Counted from the first letter of the stretch, positions 19,009 through 28,029 are shown. The stretch is 64,000 nt of DNA from Psychrobacter sp. JCM 18900 (GCF_904846625.1 NZ_CAJHBL010000004.1:186001-250000); one strand, 5' to 3'. The notes: generated by a model from the sequence alone, not told the origin. Made by a program: numbers and translations.

Positions 19009-19277
19009 GTGTTTAAGGAAAAATGAAACGTTTTCTATAAGAAAATTCATGCCAGTTTTCTATGTAATCTATATGTATATGACTGTCGAAACTTATATGA
19101 GCCTCGTTGTTTTATAGCATTAAATAGGCTATATAAAGTAAAAATCAGCAATAGGATATTGACGATAAGTGTTATCAATCAAGGAGATAAGAAAATTAGC
19201 GCTTTTTATATATAGCGAATAAGGGGTCGGTAATGGTACACTATGTCAATTGTAACAAAATATGTGAGAAGACAACC

Positions 19278-20195
19278 ATGAACCAAAGAACCATAAAAAC
19301 AGCAATAGCCGTTACGGGTACTGGTCTACATAGTGGTCAGCCTGTTGACTTGGAGTTTCATCCACAGCCGATTGACACTGGTATTGTTTTCGAGCGCTCT
19401 GATATAGAAGGTAGTCAACCAATTCCAGCGAGTGCGTTTTTAGTACAAGACACGATGATGTCATCGAATTTAGTGTTTGGTGGTACGCGAGTGGGGACGG
19501 TTGAGCATCTGCTTAGTGCCATCGCTGGTCTAGGAATAGACAATCTGTTAGTTCGGGTCTCTGCTTCAGAGATACCAATTATGGATGGTAGCGCTGCGCC
19601 TTTTGTTGCGCTCTTACTAGATGCAGGATTTTGTGAGCAAGAAGCGGCCAAGAAATTTATTAAAATTATACGTCCAGTACGAGTAAAACTAGAAGATAAA
19701 TGGGCAGAGCTACGTCCTTATGAAGGGTATGAATTAAACTTTGAAATTGATTTTGATCATCCTGCGTTTGATAAGAACTTTCAGCATGCACAGTTGCAGT
19801 TCTCTACACAGAACTTCATCGAACAATTAAGCACTGCGCGTACTTTTGGATTTTTACGTGATATAGAAGCGCTACGTCAAAATAACTTAGCACTTGGCGG
19901 CAGTATGGAAAATGCTATCGTTATCGATGATGCCAACATACTTAATGCAGAAGGCTTACGTTTTAACGATGAGTTTGTCCGTCATAAAATTTTAGATGCT
20001 TTGGGAGATTTGCATCTGATTGGCTACCCAATTTTAGGTCGTTTCAATGCCTATAAGTCTGGTCATGCTCTAAATAATTTATTAGTACGTGAAATACTAT
20101 CTGACGAAGATAACTTTAAAATTGTAACTTTTGATGACAATGTAACCTGTCCTATCGAGTATTTACCGCTTAATGATTTGGTTATTGAAGGATAA
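19278..20195 (+). CDS. lpxC: UDP-3-O-acyl-N-acetylglucosamine deacetylase LpxC
   Basis: LpxC is the zinc enzyme that commits precursor to lipid A synthesis. The 305-residue protein begins MNQRTIKTAIAVTGTGLHSG, as is usual in the family. The zinc ligands are seen in VGTVEHLLSAIAG (first His) and RHKILDALGDLHLIG (second His and Asp). SARTFGFLRDIE lies near residue 190. A longer ATG start at 19233 also has a purine-rich site, but its 15 extra residues do not fit the family. Its own leader after the ftsZ terminator suggests independent control. A long hairpin terminator follows at 20354. Confidence 0.97.
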   Translation: MNQRTIKTAIAVTGTGLHSGQPVDLEFHPQPIDTGIVFERSDIEGSQPIPASAFLVQDTMMSSNLVFGGTRVGTVEHLLSAIAGLGIDNLLVRVSASEIPIMDGSAAPFVALLLDAGFCEQEAAKKFIKIIRPVRVKLEDKWAELRPYEGYELNFEIDFDHPAFDKNFQHAQLQFSTQNFIEQLSTARTFGFLRDIEALRQNNLALGGSMENAIVIDDANILNAEGLRFNDEFVRHKILDALGDLHLIGYPILGRFNAYKSGHALNNLLVREILSDEDNFKIVTFDDNVTCPIEYLPLNDLVIEG

Positions 20196-20353
20196 ATACA
20201 GGAATATACAGGAAGTATCGAAACATTTACGCAATATTACATAGAAAGCCCATAATTACATTTATATAATATGCTATATTTTGAATATAATATCTATATG
20301 ATTATATGAATTTTCTGTTAAGGCATATAATACAAAAGCTGTAGATGGTTTTT

Positions 20354-20409
20354 AAATCCTTCGTTAGCTATATCCATAATCTGGATGTAACTAACGAAGG
20401 ATTTTTTTT
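20354..20409 (+). terminator. Long hairpin terminator after lpxC
   Basis: A perfect 14-bp stem (20354-20367 with 20391-20404) encloses an inner ATCCA/TGGAT stem and runs into eight T. The outer arms read AAATCCTTCGTTAG and its complement. It separates lpxC from the convergent dciA gene. The preceding stretch 20196-20350 is AT-rich with no gene seen. Confidence 0.9.
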
Positions 20410-20493
20410 ATCTGATACATTACAAAAATCCATCTTTATCAATGCCATCACCTGTTCTTATTTACATAACTTTACATTTAACGGTCAGTATTT

Positions 20494-21009
20494 TTAATGA
20501 TTAATCAAACGCAAAAGGGCTTTTTTGAGATTTTCATCAGTGGTGACATGCTCTGCGGCCTGTGATATAGTCCGTTTTGTGTTCTGGCTAAGCGCCTGAT
20601 TTTCATTGGCTTTACGAGAATTTGGTAAGTGCAGTGATGATGTTGACGATTGTTTAGATGAATAATTATCGGCAGAGCTTTTAGCCACAACGACACGGAT
20701 TTGCTTGAGTTGTTTAAATGTAATTGACTGCTCTGTTAGTATTTGCAAATACGAGCTATGTAAATAGCGAATATGATTTGCTGCTGTCATTGAGCTAACA
20801 CTTAATATCAACTGCTCAGGTGTTAAGCCTACAACCCAACAGGTATTGAGTATTTCTTCAGGTAGACAGTCTACCAATAGCTCTTTTATCTCGTTGGTTG
20901 CTTCTATATATAGTCGCATGTTGTTAGCAAGGGTTTGAGGTAGCGCGCTACCAGCAAATGCTTGATGATCTATAAGCTGGGCAAGCCGATTAGGCTGTTT
21001 TTTTGACAT
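20494..21009 (-). CDS. dciA: DciA-type replicative helicase loader (DUF721)
   Basis: DciA loads the DnaB helicase in bacteria that lack DnaC or DnaI. The 171-residue protein has the DUF721 domain at residues about 8-105. Visible parts are RLAQLIDHQAF, then LNTCWVVGLTPEQLILSVSSMTAANHIRYL, given here in two parts: the CWVVGLTPEQLILSV core and the AANHIRYLHSSYLQIL helix. The C-terminal 65 residues are polar and probably disordered, as is common in DciA. Linkage to lpxC is conserved in gammaproteobacteria such as Pseudomonas. The gene is convergent with lpxC and divergent from the CHAP-like gene. Confidence 0.85.
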   Translation of the reverse strand: MSKKQPNRLAQLIDHQAFAGSALPQTLANNMRLYIEATNEIKELLVDCLPEEILNTCWVVGLTPEQLILSVSSMTAANHIRYLHSSYLQILTEQSITFKQLKQIRVVVAKSSADNYSSKQSSTSSLHLPNSRKANENQALSQNTKRTISQAAEHVTTDENLKKALLRLINH

Positions 21010-21258
21010 CGTAAGTACTCATCTAATAGGTGACAAACTCGATACTCATAACAGACATGCTAAAAGCAATATATAGCAGATGGCTTATAAGATAGTTGAC
21101 TAGGTGGGAAGTACTACTGGCACTAGTCACTATTTGAAAAGAATGAACCGTTGTAATAGGGATTTTATCACGTCTATTTGATGATTATATCCTCTAAATT
21201 AATTGATGCTTCGTTACGGATGACGAGCAGACTTGTATTAACAATAGGTAGTAAATTT

Positions 21259-21987
21259 ATGAAACAAGCTTTATTGATTTTGTCAGTATTGGGAATGGGT
21301 ATCGCACAGACGAGTGGTGCTGCCGAAACAACCTTTCAACCAAATAATACCTTGAGTCATACCATCACAAATATTTCTACTTCTGCGAACTATGGTTCTA
21401 GTCGCAACATCTATAGCACTAACAGTGGTGCACATGTATATAGCAACGATGAGATCAGTCAAGCAATTGACAATCTAAGTGCTCATGCTAAGCAAAAAGA
21501 ATATCAGCTCGCTTCACTGACCAGTCGTTTATCTTACGAGCAGCGTCAGCAGCAAGCAAGCCGCGTACCTGACCGCAACTCTGCTCCTGCTATTGCAGCA
21601 GCAAATGCCTCTCGCGTCGCTCTATCTAGAAGCTCTGGCTACTGTGCTCGCTATGTACGTAAAGCATTACAATCAGCAGGTTACGAATTTACGCCTAACC
21701 CTTCAGCCTATCAGTACGCCTCTCGTGGCACGCTAGCCCAAGCTGGCTTTACCAAGATCAGTAACGACATGGCACCACAAGTTGGTGATGTCGTTGTCTA
21801 TAACCGCACGTCAAGCCGTCCACATGGTCATATCCAGATTTTTGATGGCAATGACTGGGTATCTGACTTCCGTCAAAACAGCATTAGCCCTTATAGCGGT
21901 ACATACAGCTATACGACATGGCGTGATTCGCAGTATGTTGATGATGCATCAGATCGTGGTATCTACCTTGCGATGGCTGACAAATAA
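21259..21987 (+). CDS. Secreted CHAP/NlpC-like putative peptidoglycan hydrolase
   Basis: The 242-residue protein begins with a signal peptide, KQALLILSVLGMGIAQTSGA, cleaved near AAE, so it is exported. A polar region (residues about 25-115) contains a short coiled stretch. The C-terminal domain holds Cys129 in SGYCARYVRKAL and His189/His191 in RPHGHIQIF, in the order and spacing of the CHAP cysteine amidase/peptidase fold. VGDVVVYN lies in between. I start at ATG 21259, where the signal peptide begins; earlier ATGs would bury it. It lies where other gammaproteobacteria carry an M23 peptidase next to lpxC and dciA. Substrate and activity are inferred only. Confidence 0.75.
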   Translation: MKQALLILSVLGMGIAQTSGAAETTFQPNNTLSHTITNISTSANYGSSRNIYSTNSGAHVYSNDEISQAIDNLSAHAKQKEYQLASLTSRLSYEQRQQQASRVPDRNSAPAIAAANASRVALSRSSGYCARYVRKALQSAGYEFTPNPSAYQYASRGTLAQAGFTKISNDMAPQVGDVVVYNRTSSRPHGHIQIFDGNDWVSDFRQNSISPYSGTYSYTTWRDSQYVDDASDRGIYLAMADK

Positions 21988-22039
21988 ACATCGGTTAAAT
22001 GAAGTAAGTATCAGTTAAATAAGACTAAAGTTTTCTCCA

Positions 22040-22078
22040 AACTCAGTAATGCTCTTTATGACATTACTGGGTTTTTTT
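22040..22078 (+). terminator. Terminator after the CHAP-like gene
   Basis: AACTCAGTAATG and CATTACTGGGTT pair with one wobble around a 10-base loop, followed by seven T. The convergent DOMON-like gene ends about 48 bases further. Confidence 0.85.
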
Positions 22079-22125
22079 GTGCTTTAAACTGGGATGCCTA
22101 AATGAGTACAGCTCATATAACCAAA

Positions 22126-22884
22126 TCAAAGCTCAAATTTTGGCCAATAGTCACGATTGTGAAAATCAGGCGGAGAGGCATGACCCGAGGCAAAGTATAA
22201 GTCAGTTTTGCCAAACCATAAGATGACACAAGGATGTATTTGTTCAATCATCATGTTTGCAATAGCGTATTGTTGATTCGGTAGCTGCGTTATAGGTAGG
22301 CTAAAGCTGCGCTCATAATTAGCAGGTGTCTGCACTGCCGTTGGAGTGCTAGATAGTAGGCTTGCTACTGATAAGGCTGTCAAATCCTTATGGTTATTCC
22401 AACCAATAGATGCGCATGTGGTTCCGTCGGTCTCATACAACGGTAATGGCGGTAGTGTCGCAGGGTTACGATAGTTCTCAAATTGATAGAGTGCATAGCG
22501 GCCGTCAGGGCTAGCATTAATCTCTATATAAGCGGTTGTTTGCTGAAATGGTATCTTGTGCGGTTCTGTCTGGTCAGATGCCACGATATCTTCGCCATCA
22601 GCCTTACAGCCAGCAATAAAGCATTCAAGGCAGGTTTCTTCCCATAGATAATCAGTGAAATTTACTTGAGTTTGTTGCCATGTTGGCCAATTGAGTTGAT
22701 TAGCTAGAATTTGACTAGGCAGAGTCACTTGATAGGTCAGCACTAGTTGCAAAGCTGGTTGCTGGATGATCTCTACACTTACTTCGATAGAGATATTCTC
22801 AAGCGCTTCTATAGATACACCTAGTTGCTGAGCGTCTTTCACTATTGTCTCGGTGGCTATACAGAGGTCAAAAGATTGGTTCAT
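22126..22884 (-). CDS. DOMON-like domain protein of unknown function
   Basis: The protein of about 252 residues resembles bacterial proteins annotated as DOMON-like. The core segment LWEETCLECFIAG, followed by TAYIEINASPDGRYALYQFE and YRNP, is characteristic. The rest is beta-rich with no signal peptide or membrane helix. DOMON folds bind haem or sugars in other proteins, but no ligand residue can be assigned here. I chose ATG 22884. A TTG at 22929 would add 15 residues. The gene precedes a hairpin and yhbY on the same strand, and its promoter would lie between 22885 and 22990. Its function is unknown. Confidence 0.65.
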   Translation of the reverse strand: MNQSFDLCIATETIVKDAQQLGVSIEALENISIEVSVEIIQQPALQLVLTYQVTLPSQILANQLNWPTWQQTQVNFTDYLWEETCLECFIAGCKADGEDIVASDQTEPHKIPFQQTTAYIEINASPDGRYALYQFENYRNPATLPPLPLYETDGTTCASIGWNNHKDLTALSVASLLSSTPTAVQTPANYERSFSLPITQLPNQQYAIANMMIEQIHPCVILWFGKTDLYFASGHASPPDFHNRDYWPKFEL

Positions 22885-22993
22885 TATGGGTACATCTCGA
22901 CGGTAATAATAAAGAGGTAATAGTGACAAGAGAAATTATACTGATTAAGGGCACTAATACTATATGGTAAGTATAACCGAGACTATCGAAAAA

Positions 22994-23024
22994 CATAAAA
23001 GCCGCGAGCAAGATGCGTCGCGGC
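22994..23024 (-). terminator. Terminator after yhbY (minus strand)
   Basis: On the minus strand GCCGCGA (23018-23024 read in reverse) pairs with TCGCGGC (23001-23007) and runs into TTTTATG. It lies about 80 bases beyond the yhbY stop. Confidence 0.75.
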
Positions 23025-23103
23025 CTTTGTATTTCATTATCGTTTGGCTATGATATAAGTGAACATAAAACCCAGTCACTTAAGTCTAGTCGGTCATGAC
23101 ATA

Positions 23104-23415
23104 TTACTGTGCGTGACGTGCTAGGTTAGACAGTTTTGGGTTGGCATTTGGGTTTTTGCGTAGTAATAATGCCATACGACCAATAGAGTGAACCAAAGAT
23201 GCATTAGCCGCTTTAGCAAGTTCAGCACCAACGATGTCACGCTCTTCTTTCGTGCCAGCAGGCAATTTCACTTTGATAAGCTCATGATCTGTTAGCGCGC
23301 GATCGATTTCCTCAGTAATGGTTGGGGTAATACCCTTGTTGCCGATCATAACGATAGGCTTTAGCTCGTGACCGATGCCTTTTAGACGTTTGATGGTAGC
23401 GTTATCGAGTTGCAT
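23104..23415 (-). CDS. yhbY: RNA-binding protein YhbY (CRM domain)
   Basis: YhbY is a small CRM-domain protein associated with pre-50S ribosomal particles. The 103-residue protein starts MQLDNATIKRLKGIGHELKP and has the family segments MIGNKGITPTITEEIDRAL and HELIKVKLPAGTKEERD. The C-terminal SIGRMALLLRKNPNANPKLS is also typical. I chose ATG 23415 by homology; an upstream start at 23457 has no family support. It is divergent from rlmE, the same arrangement as in E. coli, which supports both calls. Confidence 0.93.
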   Translation of the reverse strand: MQLDNATIKRLKGIGHELKPIVMIGNKGITPTITEEIDRALTDHELIKVKLPAGTKEERDIVGAELAKAANASLVHSIGRMALLLRKNPNANPKLSNLARHAQ

Positions 23416-23749
23416 AGAATTCCTAAGTGTTGGTAAAAATAAAAATGGTACTATCAAAAACAGTTATTGATCATTATAGATAATCTGTGACCATCTTGCA
23501 TGAGATCAGCAGGATTTTGCACGATTTTACGTGACGAAAATGTTAAACTGAATGTTTGGTACATTATAAACGCTACTGCCTTATAAAACAGTTATTTAAC
23601 CAATAGAATTTGGTCAGTTTGCAACCAACCATGAATAAAAAATCTGATTAACACCGTATTTAGAATAATCCGCAACGGATTAATATCAGTTTGTAAGTGA
23701 TAGAGCAATTAAAGCAGCTAGATTTAGTAAAGCAATAGGAGCAGGTATT
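23416..23749. promoter_or_regulatory. Divergent yhbY/rlmE intergenic region with a small perfect hairpin
   Basis: This 334-base region must hold promoters for both genes. A perfect inverted repeat, TAATCCG at 23666-23672 and CGGATTA at 23676-23682 with loop CAA, lies 67 bases before rlmE and could be an operator or leader hairpin. No gene is seen. Confidence 0.5.
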
Positions 23750-24382
23750 TTGGCCACGCGTATCGAAAACAAAAAACTATCAAAGAGCAGCAGTGCTTGG
23801 ATGAAAGAGCATATTGACGATCATTATGTGCAAAAAGCTCAAAAAGATGGCTACCGTGCCCGTGCCGCTTATAAATTATTAGAGATTAATGAAAAAACCA
23901 ACCTAATCAAAAAAGGCATGACGGTCGTGGACTTGGGCAGTGCGCCTGGTAGCTGGTCACAAGTCGCTGGTCGATTGGTAGGTGACGATGGTATCTTGAT
24001 TGCCTCTGATATTTTGGCGATGGATACCTTGCCTGATGTGACCTTCATTCAGGGTGATTTTCGTGAAGCTGAAGTGTTTGATGCCATTATGGCAGAAGTG
24101 GGTGATAGACAAGTCGACGTGGTATTGTCTGACATGGCACCGAATACTGCGGGAAATAGCGCTATCGATCAGCCACGTATGATGTACTTATGTGAGCTAG
24201 CAGTAGACTTCGCGCTCGCAACCTTACCAGAAGGTGGCGCACTTATTATGAAAGTGTTTCAAGGTGAGGGTACACAAGAATTACGCAAGCAGATGCAGCA
24301 GGATTTTAGTAAGATTCGTAGTATAAAGCCAGGTGCGTCACGACCACGCTCAAAAGAGATGTTTTGGATAGCGATTAAATAG
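23750..24382 (+). CDS. rlmE: 23S rRNA 2'-O-ribose U2552 methyltransferase RlmE (FtsJ/RrmJ)
   Basis: RlmE methylates U2552 of 23S rRNA late in 50S assembly. The 210-residue protein has the SAM loop VVDLGSAPGSWSQVAG near residue 62. The catalytic K-D-K set lies in RARAAYKLLEI, VLSDMAPNTAGN and ALIMKVFQGEG. The start is TTG at 23750, with AGGAG eight bases upstream and translation reading MATRIENKKL. No ATG is available before the conserved region, so the non-ATG start is well supported. It is followed after 401 bases by ftsH, the usual neighbour. Confidence 0.95.
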   Translation: MATRIENKKLSKSSSAWMKEHIDDHYVQKAQKDGYRARAAYKLLEINEKTNLIKKGMTVVDLGSAPGSWSQVAGRLVGDDGILIASDILAMDTLPDVTFIQGDFREAEVFDAIMAEVGDRQVDVVLSDMAPNTAGNSAIDQPRMMYLCELAVDFALATLPEGGALIMKVFQGEGTQELRKQMQQDFSKIRSIKPGASRPRSKEMFWIAIK

Positions 24383-24783
24383 TTTTAACATCAATAGGTT
24401 GCTGCTCTTGTAAGCGTGAGGGTAAACCACCATAAAGTGTTATTATCGCGATATAAAAGCTGCGTCAATTGTTAAATGAATAATCGTGAAACCTGCTTGA
24501 ATTATGCGGGTTAGCACCACATATCATGGTATATTACCTTTGTTTTTAGCATACGTTTTAGGCAAAGTCGTCTGATAATAAGCGTTTTACAAGCTCAATG
24601 ATCGTATATCTATGTTTCTCTCATAATGATTATTTATAAAAACAATTTTTAGGCTACCTATAAATCATATAAGTTTAATTTAGCAGTTTTTTATTATCGG
24701 GATATTCGTTAAAAATGAGCAATACGTTTATAGACGTCACGTGTTTAATAAACACACCAATAAGTAAGGGATGGGAATAACTA
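24383..24783 (+). promoter_or_regulatory. Long AT-rich leader between rlmE and ftsH
   Basis: No gene is seen in these 401 bases. The region is AT-rich with several TATAAT-like blocks (for instance near 24525-24535 and 24630-24640). In many relatives the rlmE-ftsH gap is short, so ftsH probably has its own promoter here. I could not define one with confidence. Confidence 0.4.
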
Positions 24784-26679
24784 GTGAGCGACATGGTAAA
24801 AAATACCTTATTGTGGCTGGTGGTAATCGGCGTTTTGGTGCTGGTGTTTAGCGGCTTTGATCAATCCTCTGAGCCGGATAACCTTAACTACTCTGAGTTT
24901 GTGACCGCAGTGTCAGAAAACCAAGTAGCCAGTGTCGAGATCGACGGCGAACAGATCACCGGCGAAAAGAAAAATGGTTCATCTTTTGAGACCATTAGAC
25001 CAGCTGTGTCAGATGACCAGCTCATGCCAATGCTACGTGAGAACCAAGTCGAAGTTCAAGGAACGGCACCAAAGCGCCAAAGCGTATTAATGCAACTACT
25101 GATAGCCAGCTTCCCAATTCTATTGATTATTGGTCTGTTCTTATTCTTTATGCGTAACATGCAGGGCGGCGCTGGCGGTAAAGGCGGCGGCCCAATGAGC
25201 TTTGGTAAATCTAAAGCCAAAATGCTGACCGAAGACCAAATCAACGTTAACTTCGAAGACGTGGCTGGTTGTGAAGAAGCCAAAGAAGAAGTGGTTGAAG
25301 TGGTTGAGTTCTTACGTGATCCAGACAAATTTACCAAACTGGGTGCAACGATTCCTCGTGGTATCTTGATGGTAGGTCCTCCAGGTACAGGTAAAACCCT
25401 GCTAGCGAGAGCCATTGCTGGGGAAGCTAAAGTGCCGTTCTTCTCAATTTCAGGTTCTGATTTTGTTGAGATGTTCGTCGGTGTTGGTGCATCTCGTGTC
25501 CGCGATATGTTCGAACAGGCGAAGAAAAGCGCTCCTTGTATCATCTTTATTGATGAGATTGATGCAGTCGGTCGTCATCGTGGTTCCGGTATGGGCGGGG
25601 GTAACGATGAGCGCGAGCAGACATTGAACCAGTTATTGGTTGAAATGGATGGTTTTGAAGGCAATGAAGGCGTTATCGTTATTGCCGCAACCAACCGTGC
25701 TGATGTGCTCGATAAAGCATTATTGCGTCCAGGTCGTTTTGACCGTCAGGTACAAGTAGGCTTGCCGGATATCAAAGGCCGTGAACAAATCCTAAAAGTC
25801 CATTTGAAGAAACTGCCAAATACAATCAGTGTAGATGCCAGTTCTCTTGCTCGTGGTACGCCTGGATTTAGTGGTGCACAGCTTGCTAACCTTGTAAACG
25901 AAGCTGCATTGTTTGCCGCGCGTCGCAACAAGACCAGCGTCGATATGAATGACTTTGAAGATGCGAAAGACAAGCTGTATATGGGCCCTGAACGCAAGTC
26001 CATGGTAATACGCGAAGAAGAGCGCCGTGCGACTGCTTATCATGAAGCGGGTCATGCGTTAGTAGCTGAACTATTACCGGGTACAGATCCTGTGCATAAA
26101 GTTACTATTATGCCGCGTGGTTTTGCCCTTGGTGTCACCTGGCAGTTGCCTGAGCACGATCAAACCAGTATGTATAAGTCGAAAATGCTGAGCGACATTG
26201 CTATTTTGTTCGGTGGTCGTATCGCTGAAGAAGTATTTATCAATCAAATGTCGACGGGTGCTTCGAACGACTTTGAACGCGCTACCAAAATGGCACGTGC
26301 AATGGTGACGAAGTACGGTATGTCTGATGCACTTGGTATCATGGTGTACGAAGATGACGACAACTCGCAAGGGTATTTCGGTGGTGGTGGTCGTACAATT
26401 TCTGAAGCTACTCAGCAGAAAGTCGATGAAGAAGTGCGTCGTATGCTAGAAGAGCAGTATGATATTGCTCGTGAACTGATTGAGGCTAACCAAGACAAAA
26501 TGCATGCAATGGTTGATGCGCTTATGAACTGGGAAACTATTGATCGTGACCAGCTGCAAGATATTTTAGCAGGTGAAGAACCACGTCCACCGAGAGTTTA
26601 CCAGCATAACGAAGTAAACTTATCGAAGAACGATGTCAAAACAACTGGTGCTACACCGCCACCATTACCGGCGATGTAA
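24784..26679 (+). CDS. ftsH: ATP-dependent zinc metalloprotease FtsH
   Basis: FtsH is the membrane-bound AAA protease that degrades LpxC, sigma-32 and damaged membrane proteins. The 631-residue protein has two membrane helices (residues about 5-22 and 98-120), a periplasmic loop, Walker A GPPGTGKT near 197, Walker [13 protein letters not shown] and the second region of homology at [20 protein letters not shown]. The zinc site HEAGHAL is near residue 422. The start is GTG at 24784, with GGGATGGGA upstream. Its substrate LpxC is encoded 5 kb away. A strong terminator follows, so it is not read through into folP. Confidence 0.98.
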   Translation: MSDMVKNTLLWLVVIGVLVLVFSGFDQSSEPDNLNYSEFVTAVSENQVASVEIDGEQITGEKKNGSSFETIRPAVSDDQLMPMLRENQVEVQGTAPKRQSVLMQLLIASFPILLIIGLFLFFMRNMQGGAGGKGGGPMSFGKSKAKMLTEDQINVNFEDVAGCEEAKEEVVEVVEFLRDPDKFTKLGATIPRGILMVGPPGTGKTLLARAIAGEAKVPFFSISGSDFVEMFVGVGASRVRDMFEQAKKSAPCIIFIDEIDAVGRHRGSGMGGGNDEREQTLNQLLVEMDGFEGNEGVIVIAATNRADVLDKALLRPGRFDRQVQVGLPDIKGREQILKVHLKKLPNTISVDASSLARGTPGFSGAQLANLVNEAALFAARRNKTSVDMNDFEDAKDKLYMGPERKSMVIREEERRATAYHEAGHALVAELLPGTDPVHKVTIMPRGFALGVTWQLPEHDQTSMYKSKMLSDIAILFGGRIAEEVFINQMSTGASNDFERATKMARAMVTKYGMSDALGIMVYEDDDNSQGYFGGGGRTISEATQQKVDEEVRRMLEEQYDIARELIEANQDKMHAMVDALMNWETIDRDQLQDILAGEEPRPPRVYQHNEVNLSKNDVKTTGATPPPLPAM

Positions 26680-26702
26680 GTGCTAGCGTATTCATGTTTA
26701 AT

Positions 26703-26732
26703 AAAAAGCCCTTTACGATAAAGGGCTTTTTT
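26703..26732 (+). terminator. Terminator after ftsH
   Basis: AAAAAGCCCTTTA (26703-26715) pairs perfectly with TAAAGGGCTTTTT (from 26719) around the loop CGA, ending in six T. It lies 23 bases after the ftsH stop. Confidence 0.92.
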
Positions 26733-26804
26733 ATTGTCATCATTTTATGAAGGGTTTAGAACCCTATAAGATTTACTGGTATCATAAGCGTAGATAACAA
26801 TAAA

Positions 26805-27098
26805 TAGGGCGTATTGAACATTCACAAATAGGCACTGCTAATCGCTAAAACTGTTCCAGACAAGGCATAAAGTGACGGTAATGCTCCAGCCTTAACTAGG
26901 TTTGCAACGTACTGCTTGTATGGATCTGGGGGCAGTTTTAGGCTCAGCTCTAATATTAACAGAAGGAGACAGCACTCTTTTTTGCCATTTCATTGTTAAA
27001 AATACACGCTTAGAATGACTAAACTTACTATTTTTAACGTCGAACTGTCTAAAAAATAGTCTCTGTCAGTGCCATGGTCGAATGTTCAATACGCCCTA
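26805..27098. mobile_element. MITE-like element with 19-bp perfect terminal inverted repeats
   Basis: TAGGGCGTATTGAACATTC at 26805-26823 and its exact reverse complement at 27080-27098 bound a 294-bp segment with no transposase. The outermost TA at each end could be a TA target duplication, as in IS630/Tc1-mariner or some IS5-family insertions. Inside there is a second inverted repeat, GTTAAAAATA at 26995-27004 and TATTTTTAAC at 27029-27038. On the minus strand an open frame of about 55 codons ends in PYKQYVANLVKAGALP, followed by about 18 more codons. The element separates ftsH from folP, which are adjacent in many gammaproteobacteria. I cannot name a parent insertion sequence. Confidence 0.75.
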
Positions 27099-27113
27099 AA
27101 GCTGCATTATAAA
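27085..27113 (+). promoter_or_regulatory. Candidate promoter for folP with -35 inside the terminal repeat
   Basis: TTCAAT at 27085-27090 and TATAAA at 27108-27113 are separated by exactly 17 bases and lie 22 bases before the folP ATG. The -10 is a good match and the -35 a poor one. If used, transcription would start very close to the gene. Confidence 0.3.
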
Positions 27114-27135
27114 TTTTACTTGTGATGGATTATTC

Positions 27136-28029
27136 ATGTCATTTTTCCAACCTTTACCCAACTACCAAGTATCTAGCCGTGATAAAACCTTAGATTTGTC
27201 GCAGCCGCATATCATGGGTATCTTGAACGTAACGCCAGATTCATTTTCAGACGGTGGGCAGTTTAACGCAGTAGATAAAGCCGTCGCTCATTGTCAGCAG
27301 ATGATGAATGAAGGCGCTACTATTATCGATATTGGTGGTGAATCTACTCGTCCAAATGCGCAAACTGTAGCGACTAAAGACGAGATACAACGAGTTGTGC
27401 CAGTGGTTCGAGCCATTCGTCAGCATTGTGGTGATGCTATTTGGTTATCGATTGATACTAGCAGCCCTGAAGTCATGCAGGCAGCATTTAATGAAGGTGC
27501 TGATATTTGGAACGATGTACGAGCACTGAAACGTACTGGTGCGGCAGAGCTAGCGGCTAAGCTTGATATACCTGTTATGCTAATGCATATGCGCGGTGAG
27601 CCAACGACAATGAATAATCTGGCACAGTATGACAATGTGATCGATGAAGTGCGTACAGAGCTGCTCGACCGTATTAACGAAGTAGTCAGCATCGGCGTCA
27701 AACAAAGCAATATCATTATCGACCCAGGTTTTGGTTTTGCTAAGAACTATGAGCATCACTGCGCATTATTAAGTCAGCTGAGCAGCTTGCAGACATTAGG
27801 GCTGCCAATGATGTTTGGCATTTCTCGCAAGCGTTTTTTAGCAGAAGTATTGACCAAAAGTGGGTCTGAAGCTGTGAGTACGACGCAAGCGGTAGAGCGT
27901 GATTCGGCAGGAACCGCTGCTGGGCTATTGGCCGTACAACAAGGCGCAAGTATCATTCGTACGCATAATGTGGCGATGATGCAGCAAGCAGTGGCCTTAT
28001 GGAGTCAACTGTCAGAATATCGTTGTTAA
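27136..28029 (+). CDS. folP: Dihydropteroate synthase
   Basis: FolP condenses p-aminobenzoate with dihydropterin pyrophosphate in folate synthesis and is the sulfonamide target. The 297-residue TIM-barrel protein shows IMGILNVTPDSFSDGG near residue 26, IIDIGGESTRPNAQ near residue 60, NDVRALKRTGAAELA near residue 115, and IIIDPGFGFAKNYEHH near residue 190. SRKRFLAEVL comes later. All are conserved. It is separated from ftsH by a terminator and the MITE-like element. glmM, often next, is not present downstream. Confidence 0.97.
   Translation: MSFFQPLPNYQVSSRDKTLDLSQPHIMGILNVTPDSFSDGGQFNAVDKAVAHCQQMMNEGATIIDIGGESTRPNAQTVATKDEIQRVVPVVRAIRQHCGDAIWLSIDTSSPEVMQAAFNEGADIWNDVRALKRTGAAELAAKLDIPVMLMHMRGEPTTMNNLAQYDNVIDEVRTELLDRINEVVSIGVKQSNIIIDPGFGFAKNYEHHCALLSQLSSLQTLGLPMMFGISRKRFLAEVLTKSGSEAVSTTQAVERDSAGTAAGLLAVQQGASIIRTHNVAMMQQAVALWSQLSEYRC

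Noticed and set aside
25056-25544. 162-codon minus-strand frame inside ftsH
   Set aside because: It is antisense to the conserved AAA domain and is explained by codon bias.
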